Assembly: GCA_029931995.1 (NCBI GenBank)
Contig: JAOZQX010000030.1
Span: 1-9,664 of the forward strand
Direction: 5' to 3'
DNA: 9,664 nt
DNA from: Bacteroidales bacterium
GTDB lineage: Bacteria > Bacteroidota > Bacteroidia > Bacteroidales > GCA-2711565
This document shows positions 1 to 6,965 of the stretch, piece by piece (within the stretch, counting starts at the first letter, position 1; the number at the start of each line of letters is the position of its first letter). Below the pieces are notes generated by a model that ran no database searches, was not told the origin of the DNA, and worked only from the letters and a program-made list of their open reading frames with translations. The position numbers were made by a program, and so were the translations under genes.

Positions 1-37
1 ACACCCACTTTTTTTAAAGGAAGAGAGCGGAAAAAGA

Positions 38-1138
38 CTATTCGTTTTTCAGGAGATCGTTGTACTTTTCCAGTAATTGCTGAGCCGCAATATAGGAGCT
101 TATTTTTTGATCCAAAATATCTCTTCTTAGTTTTTCAAGATATTTCTTTATTTCTTTATTCTGATGAAAATCATCCGCCAATCGTTGGTTAATGGTTTCT
201 TGCATAATTTGCACCGATTGATTTTGTCGGTTGCTTTCAAAATATTCATTCGCCTTAACCAATTGAAGATAGTTTTCAATCATCTTCCAAACATCATCAA
301 TCCCTTTATGATGCAAAGCTGAACACGTTTGGACTAAGGGCGTCCATCCACTTGGAGTTGGAGGAAATAAATGCAAAGCACTTTCGTATTGAACTCGCGC
401 TATTTGTGCCTTTCTTAAATTATCCCCTTCGGCTTTATTTATTAAGATGGCATCAGCCATTTCCATAATGCCTCGTTTGATTCCTTGTAATTCATCACCG
501 GCACCGGCCAACATTAGCAAAAGGAAAAAGTCAACCATGGATGCAACGGCCGTTTCAGATTGTCCCACCCCTACTGTTTCTACAAATATGGTGTCAAATC
601 CGGCAGCTTCACAAAGGATGATGCTTTCTTTGGTTTTACGGGCTACGCCGCCTAATGATCCTGCGGAAGCAGAAGGCCGAATAAAAGCATTAGGATTATT
701 AGCCAGATCTTCCATGCGGGTTTTATCACCCAAAATAGACCCTTTACTTCGCTGACTACTAGGGTCAATTGCCAAAACAGCAATCTTTTTCTCAAGGCCA
801 ATTAAATACATTCCCAAGGATTCGATGAAAGTACTTTTACCAACACCGGGAACACCCGTAATTCCTAAACGGAAAGATTTACCTGAATGAGGCAAGCATT
901 TTTCAATAATTTCCTGTGCCAGAATTTGATGTTCTTTTTTGGAACTTTCGATTAGCGTAATGGCTTTACTCAGGATCATCCGATTTCCGGAAAGAATGCC
1001 ATTTAAATAATCATCTACCGATAACTTTTCAGCTTTGCGATTCTTCAAATTCTTAATCATATCCTCATTCAAAGAAGAAGGTTGTTCGATACCTCCCTGC
1101 ACATGCAATGCTGATTTATTTTTTTTATCCTGAGCCAT
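38..1138 (-). CDS. meaB: MeaB/ArgK-family GTPase, methylmalonyl-CoA mutase chaperone
   Basis: Cytoplasmic G3E-family P-loop GTPase of 366 residues. In this family the protein binds adenosylcobalamin-dependent methylmalonyl-CoA mutase, gates cofactor loading and protects the enzyme from inactivation, so it supports the succinate/propionate branch. Seen in the sequence: Walker A GVPGVGKST at residues 95-103, the IDPSS segment from 124, the RPSASAGSLGG segment around 154-164, the ETVGVGQSE switch region at 187-195, AGAGDELQGIK around 221-231, and the base-specificity motif NKAEGD at 234-239. The C-terminal helical arm expected for dimerisation is present. Length fits the family, with a polar N-terminal extension of about 25 residues. 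The start is ATG; AACTAAAA lies 3 bases upstream of it and there is no Shine-Dalgarno. A terminator and a promoter-like box separate it from the FMN-binding gene, so it is probably its own unit. The mutase genes are not in this window. The old name ArgK (arginine transport kinase) is not supported by the motifs. Confidence 0.95.
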   Translation of the reverse strand: MAQDKKNKSALHVQGGIEQPSSLNEDMIKNLKNRKAEKLSVDDYLNGILSGNRMILSKAITLIESSKKEHQILAQEIIEKCLPHSGKSFRLGITGVPGVGKSTFIESLGMYLIGLEKKIAVLAIDPSSQRSKGSILGDKTRMEDLANNPNAFIRPSASAGSLGGVARKTKESIILCEAAGFDTIFVETVGVGQSETAVASMVDFFLLLMLAGAGDELQGIKRGIMEMADAILINKAEGDNLRKAQIARVQYESALHLFPPTPSGWTPLVQTCSALHHKGIDDVWKMIENYLQLVKANEYFESNRQNQSVQIMQETINQRLADDFHQNKEIKKYLEKLRRDILDQKISSYIAAQQLLEKYNDLLKNE

Positions 1139-1155
1139 TAATTTTAGTTGTAAGA

Positions 1156-1163
1156 CAAAGATA
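1156..1163 (-). promoter_or_regulatory. putative -7 promoter box of meaB
   Basis: Read on the minus strand this is TATCTTTG, an exact match to the Bacteroidota -7 consensus TAnnTTTG, ending 17 bases before the meaB ATG. No good -33 TTTG lies at the expected 19-21 base distance, where the sequence is the T-rich tail of the upstream terminator. Its place between a terminator and a start codon supports it; the missing -33 element weakens it. Confidence 0.4.
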
Positions 1164-1171
1164 GGGGTTTT

Positions 1172-1201
1172 AAAATAAAAAAAGGGAGCTTACAAACTCC
1201 C
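1172..1201 (-). terminator. intrinsic terminator of the porin/FMN-binding operon
   Basis: On the minus strand GGGAG and CTCCC (arms at 1197-1201 and 1184-1188) form a 5-bp GC-rich stem. It can extend by a T-G and a T-A pair to a four-base loop, and is followed directly by a run of seven T, an A and four more T. The TAA stop codon of the FMN-binding gene lies inside the hairpin, so the last two sense codons and the stop are part of the terminator. This is the only convincing Rho-independent terminator in the window. Confidence 0.8.
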
Positions 1202-1738
1202 GTTTTCTTTCAACTCTGTTAGCTTTTGTAAGCCAAAAGTAATGGACTCTGTAATTGATTTAGAGGAAATAGTTGCCCCCGAAATCGCATCAATATTTGC
1301 TTTGAATTTTATTTCGCTTTGAGGATTTAAGCCTATGAATTGTTCAAGCCATTTCTTGCTGGTGATTTCGCTACCATAGTCTTCACTATATTCCAATACA
1401 TACACAAATTCAATTTCAAAATCTTTGTTAACCAAAAACATATATGTAAAGCCATGATATCGCCCCATGGCTTCATCCACATAAACATAACCCCTGAAAT
1501 TTTTATCAAGAATTAATTTATAAAAAATAGTATTCTCCGGTTTGAAGCTAACCTCTTTGAGATTGTAATAAATTATTTCGCGAGAAAACATCGCACTCTC
1601 CAAATGCTTCTTAAGCACTTTATCCATTCGTTTTTCCACTTTGGCAGGCAGTTTTGCTTGTACTGCTAAACTAGCGAAAACAAACCCCAAGCTGATTAAA
1701 ATCAGCCCGGAGAGTTTACTCATTCGAGATTTCATCAT
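1190..1738 (-). CDS. secreted FMN-binding domain protein with covalent flavinylation motif
   Basis: Exported flavoprotein-like protein of the FMN_bind family, related to the RnfG/NqrC domain. Counted from the ATG at 1738 it has 182 residues. The frame is open upstream to a TTG at 1792, but I reject that start: from 1738 the protein begins with a clear Sec signal peptide (basic Met-Met-Lys-Ser-Arg, a hydrophobic stretch at about residues 10-25, and VQA before a likely cleavage), and AACTAAAT lies 8 bases before the ATG. The mature part ends in DAISGATISS, which matches the Dxx(S/T)GAT motif in which ApbE attaches FMN through a phosphoester bond to the Thr, here about residue 156. No membrane helix follows the signal peptide, so the protein should be periplasmic or surface-bound. 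It is 44 bases downstream of the porin gene and probably cotranscribed with it. The redox partner is unknown and no apbE gene is in the window. Confidence 0.85.
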   Translation of the reverse strand: MMKSRMSKLSGLILISLGFVFASLAVQAKLPAKVEKRMDKVLKKHLESAMFSREIIYYNLKEVSFKPENTIFYKLILDKNFRGYVYVDEAMGRYHGFTYMFLVNKDFEIEFVYVLEYSEDYGSEITSKKWLEQFIGLNPQSEIKFKANIDAISGATISSKSITESITFGLQKLTELKENGSL

Positions 1739-1782
1739 TTTAGTAGATTTAGTTATTTTAGTTTGAATGAGGTCTTTGATTT

Positions 1783-2982
1783 TTAAAACCAAACAGCTAT
1801 ACCTGCATTAAATTGCTTAGCGTAACTATCTTGTGTTTTATCTTTTTGAAATTGAAGATCAGCTTTTAAAACTACTCCGTCGGCAATGCAATAACCCAAA
1901 CCTGTTACAATTTGCTTCACGGCATAAGCATCGTTTTTAACGGTTCCTGATTCCACATCTTGCTGCGTATTATAATCTTCGTAACGGGCAAACAACACCA
2001 ATTCCTGTTCTGATTCATCAAACAATCGCATCAAATCATAAGAGGCTTCCATATAAAAGCCATATAATTTTGATCCAACATCTTTTCCGGTAAAAGCATT
2101 GTATTCAGTAGTATTGGTCAGACTTCCGAAAATATAAGCACCACGAAAAGCAAAGCCATCCTGATTATACCGAGCATCTAATCCAAACATATTAATGCCA
2201 ATTCTTGAATCTTCAGCATCCATCATCATAGCATTGTCATTTCTATCTAAATCATCAAACAAAGTAGATTGAGATTTTCCCATATATCCGGCAAAACCAA
2301 GTTTTAAGTGGCTGATTCCATAATAATCAAATTTGAATGATAGATTGGGTGAAGTCATAAAAGATTCAGCTCCTTTTTGACGTCCACCTCTTAATCCGGC
2401 TCCGGAAAAATTGGCTGTGCCATTTTCATAACCTTTTAATCCATTCACCAAATAAACCTGATATTTCAGACTTAAATCAGTGAACTTACCACTAAATCCA
2501 AATCCGATTTCACGCCAAGTGGTTGGGATAACTTTATTCGCAATCAGAGGTCGTTCAACTCCATTAAAGGTAGTTGGTTCATGATATTCGTTAATTATTC
2601 CCATTGGAATTAAGAGTAAACCCGCCTTTAAATTCATCCAGTGGTTTAGTTTGTAACGAATGAAAGCTTGTTCAACAAATACTTCTTTCACATGTTCGAA
2701 TTCAATTTCTGTTACAAAATCAACTCTATCGTTGAATTTATAAGCAAAAAGAATCACCATTCGTTGTACATCCAATTCGCCATTTGAGCGAATATCACTA
2801 TCAAAAGCTTGGTTGTAATTGATTTCGGCATAACCGCCGATAGATAGTTTTGAATCACTTTTTGATGCCATCAACTTTGTTGATGTATTTAGTGGTTCAT
2901 TTTCGTTTTTTACTGTTGTTTGAGAGTTTGCTATTACTGCAAACATCATTAGTGCACTTAAGAGTACAATTTTAGTTTTCAT
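1783..2982 (-). CDS. outer-membrane beta-barrel porin (phosphate-selective porin O/P-like)
   Basis: Outer-membrane channel-like protein of 399 residues. Residues 1-20 form a Sec signal peptide ending ANS before Gln21. After a short polar linker the protein alternates amphipathic beta strands with polar turns from about residue 46 (SIGGYAEINYNQ) to the end, and closes in ...AVWF with the C-terminal aromatic residue expected by the BAM barrel-assembly machinery. A conserved-looking segment around 121-146 (LLLIPMGIINEYHEP and the following NGVERP) resembles Bacteroidota porins of the phosphate-selective porin O/P superfamily. That is a family-level call from memory; the transported solute cannot be read from the sequence, and phosphate should not be assumed. 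The start is ATG with AACTAAAT 6 bases upstream. It is the first gene of a likely two-gene unit with the FMN-binding protein, driven by the promoter at 3020-3054. A redox or metal-related role is only an inference from that neighbour. Confidence 0.8.
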   Translation of the reverse strand: MKTKIVLLSALMMFAVIANSQTTVKNENEPLNTSTKLMASKSDSKLSIGGYAEINYNQAFDSDIRSNGELDVQRMVILFAYKFNDRVDFVTEIEFEHVKEVFVEQAFIRYKLNHWMNLKAGLLLIPMGIINEYHEPTTFNGVERPLIANKVIPTTWREIGFGFSGKFTDLSLKYQVYLVNGLKGYENGTANFSGAGLRGGRQKGAESFMTSPNLSFKFDYYGISHLKLGFAGYMGKSQSTLFDDLDRNDNAMMMDAEDSRIGINMFGLDARYNQDGFAFRGAYIFGSLTNTTEYNAFTGKDVGSKLYGFYMEASYDLMRLFDESEQELVLFARYEDYNTQQDVESGTVKNDAYAVKQIVTGLGYCIADGVVLKADLQFQKDKTQDSYAKQFNAGIAVWF

Positions 2983-3019
2983 GAGTTAATTTAGTTATTT
3001 AGAATGATTAAAAACAGAA

Positions 3020-3054
3020 CAAAAGTATCATAATTTTTCATTCGGCACTCAAAA
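3020..3054 (-). promoter_or_regulatory. putative Bacteroidota-type promoter of the porin/FMN-binding operon
   Basis: On the minus strand TTTTG (3050-3054) is followed after 22 bases by TACTTTTG (3020-3027). The second box fits TAnnTTTG exactly, and the first fits the -33 TTTG element with spacing slightly longer than the usual 19-21 bases. The box ends 37 bases before the porin ATG, giving a leader of about 30 bases. Confidence 0.5.
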
Positions 3055-3073
3055 CATTTTTTTTAAATTACTG

Positions 3074-3086
3074 TTATGTATCATAA
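3074..3086. promoter_or_regulatory. possible operator palindrome upstream of the porin promoter
   Basis: TTATG, three bases TAT, then CATAA: a perfect 5-bp inverted repeat located 20 bases upstream of the -33 box. The sequence GTATCATAATT at 3078-3088 overlaps it and recurs at 3025-3035 over the -7 box, 53 bases away (about five helical turns). This could be a regulator site with a second half-site, but AT-rich DNA produces such matches by chance. Confidence 0.25.
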
Positions 3087-3195
3087 TTCTAAATAAGGGT
3101 TTTTGGTAAATGCGCTGGAAAACCAAGACTTATCAAGCAGTTCAGAACAAGCACCTGAATATAAAGGGGAAATAATTTAGAAAACGGGTTTTAGT

Positions 3196-5694
3196 TTATT
3201 CCTGAAAATAAATCCTTTTTACCCGACGACTGATGCTCGTAAGGATTTCGTAAGGTATGGTTTGCATGTCTTTGGCTATTTCGGAAATTGGATATTCTTC
3301 TCCGAAAATAATTACTTCATCACCTTCCTTAGCAGGAATCTTGGTAACATCAACCATACACATATCCATGCTAATATCTCCAATAAAAGGAGCTATTTTA
3401 CCATTGATAAAAAGTTTGCCAATACCGTTTCCAAGCATCCGGCTTAAGCCATCTGCATAACCCACCGGTATGATGGCAATGCTCATATCTTTTTTTGCTT
3501 TTCCGCTACGATTGTAACCAATTGTTTCTTTAGCTTTTATATGCTTGATTTGCGAAATACTGGATTTCAGAGTGGTGACATTCTCGAGCGAATTTTGGTC
3601 ATTAGGATTTAAGGCAACACCATACATTCCAATTCCCAAACGAACCATATCAAACTGAGCTTCAGGAAAACGATTAATGCCCGCCGAATTTAAAATATGT
3701 AATAAAATCGGGTGATCGTCAGCGGCGGAGATAATCTTATCACTCATTGTCTTGAAACGTTTAATTTGCAAGCGGGTAAAATCATCATGTTCAGGATTTT
3801 CGCTGGCAGCCAAATGAGAGAAAATTGATTGTACATAAAGTGATTTGTTAGTCTTCAGCCTACGAATTAATTCATCCAACTCCGATTCGTTAAAACCCAA
3901 ACGGTGCATGCCCGTATCCAGTTTAATATGGATTTTTATCGGTTTATTATCAGGAATTATATTTTTACGGATCGATTTTCCCAATAAATCTAATATGCGA
4001 AAACTATAAATTTCAGGTTCCAAATTATGCTTAATCATAGCATCAAATCCCTGAGCATCGGGGTTCATTACCATGATGGGAGTTTTAATCCCAGCCTTAC
4101 ATAATTCAACACCTTCATCAGTATAAGCAACAGTTAAATAATTTATGTTGTGATACTGTAATAAATTAGCAATTTCAAAACTTCCACTCCCATACGAAAA
4201 AGCTTTGACCATAGCCATAATTTTGGTTTGGGGATTTTTTAAACTGGTACGGTAATAATTTAAATTATGTACCACCGAATTTAAGTTGATCTCTAAAACC
4301 GTTTCGTGAGCTTTTTGTTGCAAGGCTTTACTAATCTGTTCAAACTCAAAAACACGAGCTCCTTTCAGCAAAATGCTCTCGTTATTAAAACCCGCAAAAG
4401 GGTGTTTATGAAGAAAATCTTCAGTAGACGGATAAAAGTACTTTTCGATGCTAAATCGTTCGGATTGCCCACTTATTGAAGGCCCTATGCCAATAATTTT
4501 TTTTACCTGATTATTCAGAAGCAAATCATTAATATAATCGTAAAGCTCCACTTCATTCCGACCACTTTGCAAAATATCGGAAAGTATTAGAGTTTTATTT
4601 TTATGTTGTTTTTGAAGTGCCAAAAAATCGAGAGCGATGCGAATGGAGTTTATATCTGAGTTGTAACTATCGTTGATAATAGAACAATTGTTAATCCCCT
4701 CTTTTAACTCTAGCCGCATGGCGATGGGGTTCAGTCTTTTCATCCGCTCCGGAATAAGATCCATACCATAACCCAGATGTAGCATGACGGCCCAGCAATG
4801 AATAGCATTTTCAATGGAAGCGTTATCGGTAAATGGAATAAAAATTTCTTTTTCTTCCTCCTTACATTTTCCAAGAATTTTGGCTCCCTGAGATTCTTTT
4901 TCAATTTTTGAGATAAACAGATTGGCCTCGGTTTTTGTACTCCAGGTAAATGGTTTTACGTTTTCCAATATCCCCGAACGAATAATCACGCCATGAATTA
5001 TCGAATGATCGACACAATAAACCAAGGTGTCAACTTTAGTAAATAATTTTAGTTTTTCTCCCGCTTTTTGCTGATGATTTATAAAACCTTCGTCGTGCGC
5101 ATGGCCCACATTTGTGAAAATTCCGACGTTTGGTTGGATAATGCTTTGCAATCTTTCCATTTCATCGGCCTCAGAAATACCTGCCTCAAAAATCCCAATA
5201 TCATGCGAAGCATTCATTTGCCAAACCGATAGAGGAACTCCTATTTGTGAATTATAACTTTTGGGGCTACGAATAACATTTTTATCATCATTGAGCAATT
5301 GATACAACCACTCTTTAACAATGGTTTTTCCGTTACTTCCCGTAATTCCTATCACCGGTATATCAAACTGTTTCCGGCGATATGCGCTTAAACTTTGTAA
5401 AGCCGCTAAAGTGTTTTCGACAAGTATGAAGTTTGCTTTATTAAATTTTTCCGGATTATCGGGTAGCTTGGAAACCACAAAATGCCTAAGCCCTTTTTTA
5501 TATAGCTCATCAATATATTTATGACCATTATTGCGTTTGCTTACAAGCGAAAAGAATACGCATTGTTTGGCCGTAATCAACCGACGACTGTCGATTAAAA
5601 TATCACTGATTTTATTTTGCTTAGTAGTTCCTTCGAAAAGCCTGCCGTTTACAATCGTTGTAAATTCGCTTATCGAATATTCGAAATTCGACAT
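3196..5694 (-). CDS. murF-alr: bifunctional MurF ligase / alanine racemase
   Basis: Cytoplasmic peptidoglycan-precursor enzyme of 832 residues made of two fused enzymes. The N-terminal half (about 1-465) is UDP-MurNAc-tripeptide:D-Ala-D-Ala ligase: Mur ATP-binding loop GITGSNGKT at 116-124, EAGISEADEME at 170-180, TNVGHAHDEGF at 194-204, and NDSYNSD at 341-347. The C-terminal half (about 473-832) is a PLP-dependent alanine racemase that makes the D-Ala used for D-Ala-D-Ala: the PLP lysine is K497 in MVKAFSYGSG, KLDTGMHRLG spans 591-600, the second catalytic base is probably Y727 in IGYNRS, and IPVGYADG (742-749) and ISMDMCMVDV (774-783) follow. All expected catalytic residues are present and the length fits the Bacteroidota fusion. 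The start is ATG, 11 bases after the pdxA stop, so it is probably cotranscribed and possibly translationally coupled with pdxA. The AACTAAAA before its start includes the pdxA stop codon. Confidence 0.97.
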   Translation of the reverse strand: MSNFEYSISEFTTIVNGRLFEGTTKQNKISDILIDSRRLITAKQCVFFSLVSKRNNGHKYIDELYKKGLRHFVVSKLPDNPEKFNKANFILVENTLAALQSLSAYRRKQFDIPVIGITGSNGKTIVKEWLYQLLNDDKNVIRSPKSYNSQIGVPLSVWQMNASHDIGIFEAGISEADEMERLQSIIQPNVGIFTNVGHAHDEGFINHQQKAGEKLKLFTKVDTLVYCVDHSIIHGVIIRSGILENVKPFTWSTKTEANLFISKIEKESQGAKILGKCKEEEKEIFIPFTDNASIENAIHCWAVMLHLGYGMDLIPERMKRLNPIAMRLELKEGINNCSIINDSYNSDINSIRIALDFLALQKQHKNKTLILSDILQSGRNEVELYDYINDLLLNNQVKKIIGIGPSISGQSERFSIEKYFYPSTEDFLHKHPFAGFNNESILLKGARVFEFEQISKALQQKAHETVLEINLNSVVHNLNYYRTSLKNPQTKIMAMVKAFSYGSGSFEIANLLQYHNINYLTVAYTDEGVELCKAGIKTPIMVMNPDAQGFDAMIKHNLEPEIYSFRILDLLGKSIRKNIIPDNKPIKIHIKLDTGMHRLGFNESELDELIRRLKTNKSLYVQSIFSHLAASENPEHDDFTRLQIKRFKTMSDKIISAADDHPILLHILNSAGINRFPEAQFDMVRLGIGMYGVALNPNDQNSLENVTTLKSSISQIKHIKAKETIGYNRSGKAKKDMSIAIIPVGYADGLSRMLGNGIGKLFINGKIAPFIGDISMDMCMVDVTKIPAKEGDEVIIFGEEYPISEIAKDMQTIPYEILTSISRRVKRIYFQE

Positions 5695-5705
5695 ACAATA
5701 TTGTT

Positions 5706-6812
5706 TTAGTTTTCAGCTTTTTCCTGAGTGTTGTTTTTCTTATTATTATAGACTTCCTCCTCGGCATGTTGCAATGGGTTTGCATTCAGCTCATCATGCA
5801 TTTTACGGTTTTTGTAAATATCCAATGCCAAATAAATCGCTTTACGAAACGATTCGGTTGAGGCTAAATTTTTTCCTGCAATATCATAAGCTGTGCCATG
5901 TGCCGGAGAAGTCCGAATAATTGGTAGTCCGGCTGTAAAATTAACACCTGAATCAAACGCCAATGATTTAAACGCAATCATACCCTGATCGTGGAACATA
6001 GCAAGTACTCCGTCAAAATTGCGGTAGCTGCGTGCACCAATAAAACCATCGGCAGGGTACGGCCCATAAACTAAAATGTTTTCTTCAAACGATTTTTTAA
6101 TGGCCGGACTAATAAGTTCATTTTCCTCTTTCCCCAATAAACCCTCATCGCCCGAATGTGGGTTTAATCCCAATAAAGCAATTTTTGGTTTACGAATTCC
6201 AAAATCCTTAATCAAACTTTCATTCATTGTACGGATCTTACTCATAATTAAGTTAACAGAAAGTGCAGATGGAACGTCTTTTAATGGAATATGACCCGTG
6301 ATTACACCCAATCTTAAATTTTCGCAAACCATCAACATTAAATGATTATCAGCATTAAACTTTTTCGCCAAATATTCTGTATGACCAGGAAAATCAAAAT
6401 TCTCCGATTGAATATTGTGTTTATTTATTGGAGCCGTAACAAGCACATCAATGTTTTGGAGTTTCAATCCCTCAACCGCTTCTTCCAATGCAGCATAAGC
6501 TAATTTTCCAGCAACTTCAGTCGATCTGCCCATTTCAACTTTTACCTCATCGTTATGAATACTAATTAAATTTGCCCGCTTATGATTTGGAGCTTCATTG
6601 TTTTTAATAAGATTAAAGTTGAAATCGCCCACATGCAAAGCCTTGCGAAAAAAAGAAGCAATTTTTGATGAACCATAAACGATAGGTGTAAATAATTCCA
6701 ACAAGCGATTATCGGTGAATGTCTTTATAATCAATTCATAACTAATACCATTAAAATCGCCATGGCTAATACCAACTTTAACTTTCCTGTTTTTATCTTG
6801 AGATTTATGCAT
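5706..6812 (-). CDS. pdxA: 4-hydroxythreonine-4-phosphate dehydrogenase
   Basis: Cytoplasmic, metal- and NAD-dependent enzyme of the DXP-dependent vitamin B6 route. It oxidises 4-phosphohydroxy-L-threonine to the unstable product that PdxJ condenses with deoxyxylulose phosphate to pyridoxine phosphate. It has 368 residues. Seen: the N-terminal SHGDFNGISYE segment from residue 17 (the family's GDpxGIGpE), PGHTEYLA around 142-149, and three metal-binding histidines H174 (GHIPLKDV), H219 (GLNPHSGDEG) and H274 (MFHDQG). Their 45- and 55-residue spacings equal those of E. coli PdxA H166/H211/H266. SPAHGTAYDIAGK (302-314) completes the active site. After about residue 340 there is a polar, Asn/Lys-rich tail of roughly 25 residues without a clear role. 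The start is ATG with AACTAAAA 9 bases upstream. It is the first gene of the operon with murF-alr, whose racemase half uses PLP. Confidence 0.95.
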   Translation of the reverse strand: MHKSQDKNRKVKVGISHGDFNGISYELIIKTFTDNRLLELFTPIVYGSSKIASFFRKALHVGDFNFNLIKNNEAPNHKRANLISIHNDEVKVEMGRSTEVAGKLAYAALEEAVEGLKLQNIDVLVTAPINKHNIQSENFDFPGHTEYLAKKFNADNHLMLMVCENLRLGVITGHIPLKDVPSALSVNLIMSKIRTMNESLIKDFGIRKPKIALLGLNPHSGDEGLLGKEENELISPAIKKSFEENILVYGPYPADGFIGARSYRNFDGVLAMFHDQGMIAFKSLAFDSGVNFTAGLPIIRTSPAHGTAYDIAGKNLASTESFRKAIYLALDIYKNRKMHDELNANPLQHAEEEVYNNKKNNTQEKAEN

Positions 6813-6831
6813 ATGCGTAATTTTTAGTTAG

Positions 6832-6863
6832 CAAAGATAGGATATAATGGGATAATGTGCTAA
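6832..6863 (-). promoter_or_regulatory. putative promoter of the pdxA-murF-alr operon
   Basis: On the minus strand TTAG (6860-6863) is followed after exactly 20 bases by TATCTTTG (6832-6839). The latter is a perfect TAnnTTTG -7 box, and TTAG differs by one base from the -33 consensus TTTG. The -7 box ends 19 bases before the pdxA ATG, giving a short leader. The spacer and -33 box lie inside the 8-base repeat array. Confidence 0.5.
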
Positions 6864-6881
6864 TGAGATAATTTGCTAATT
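6842..6881. repeat. five-copy degenerate 8-base tandem repeat
   Basis: Five consecutive 8-mers on the plus strand: ATATAATG, GGATAATG, TGCTAATG, AGATAATT, TGCTAATT. Positions 4-7 are TAAT in every copy and the last base is always G or T; the first three bases vary, with GAT and GCT alternating at positions 2-4 in copies two to five. The array lies in the pdxA promoter region, just upstream of the -7 box. Confidence 0.75.
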
Positions 6882-6965
6882 AATACTGAACAAGAGCCTA
6901 GGTTAATAGCAAAAATCTAAAAAATATTCCGAATTTTGGCAGGATGTGTATATTTTCAATCTCAT

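Larger units (their letters stand above)
2983..3195. other. intergenic region between murF-alr and the porin gene
   Basis: A 213-base AT-rich gap holding the porin promoter, an 11-base direct repeat, a short palindrome, and a downstream part (about 3095-3195) that is the 3' untranslated region of murF-alr. In that part TTCAG (3141-3145) and CTGAA (3155-3159) could pair across nine bases, and GGTTTT (3098-3103) with AAAACC (3119-3124) across fifteen. Neither has a T-run like a classical terminator. I see no small gene or RNA here that I can support. Confidence 0.5.

Noticed and set aside
1..37. Possible terminator after meaB at the left edge
   Set aside because: T-rich on the minus strand but without a GC-rich inverted repeat; the window ends too soon to judge.
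1739..1792. Longer FMN-binding protein starting at a TTG at 1792 and overlapping the porin gene by 10 bases
   Set aside because: It would put 18 extra polar and basic residues before a clean signal peptide. The ATG at 1738 gives a normal signal sequence and has AACTAAAT at a suitable distance.
3098..3124. GGTTTT/AAAACC inverted repeat as a terminator for murF-alr
   Set aside because: Only 6 bp, a 15-base loop and no T-run behind it in the direction of transcription.
6903..6965. 20-residue open frame starting right after the PIN stop codon (TAAATG)
   Set aside because: Too short, no ribosome site, no recognisable sequence, and not distinguishable from chance in AT-rich DNA.
6882..6965. Terminator or small RNA between the PIN gene and pdxA
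   Set aside because: The stretch is AT-rich with T-runs but no stable stem; the CCTAGG palindrome at about 6897-6902 is too short to mean anything.
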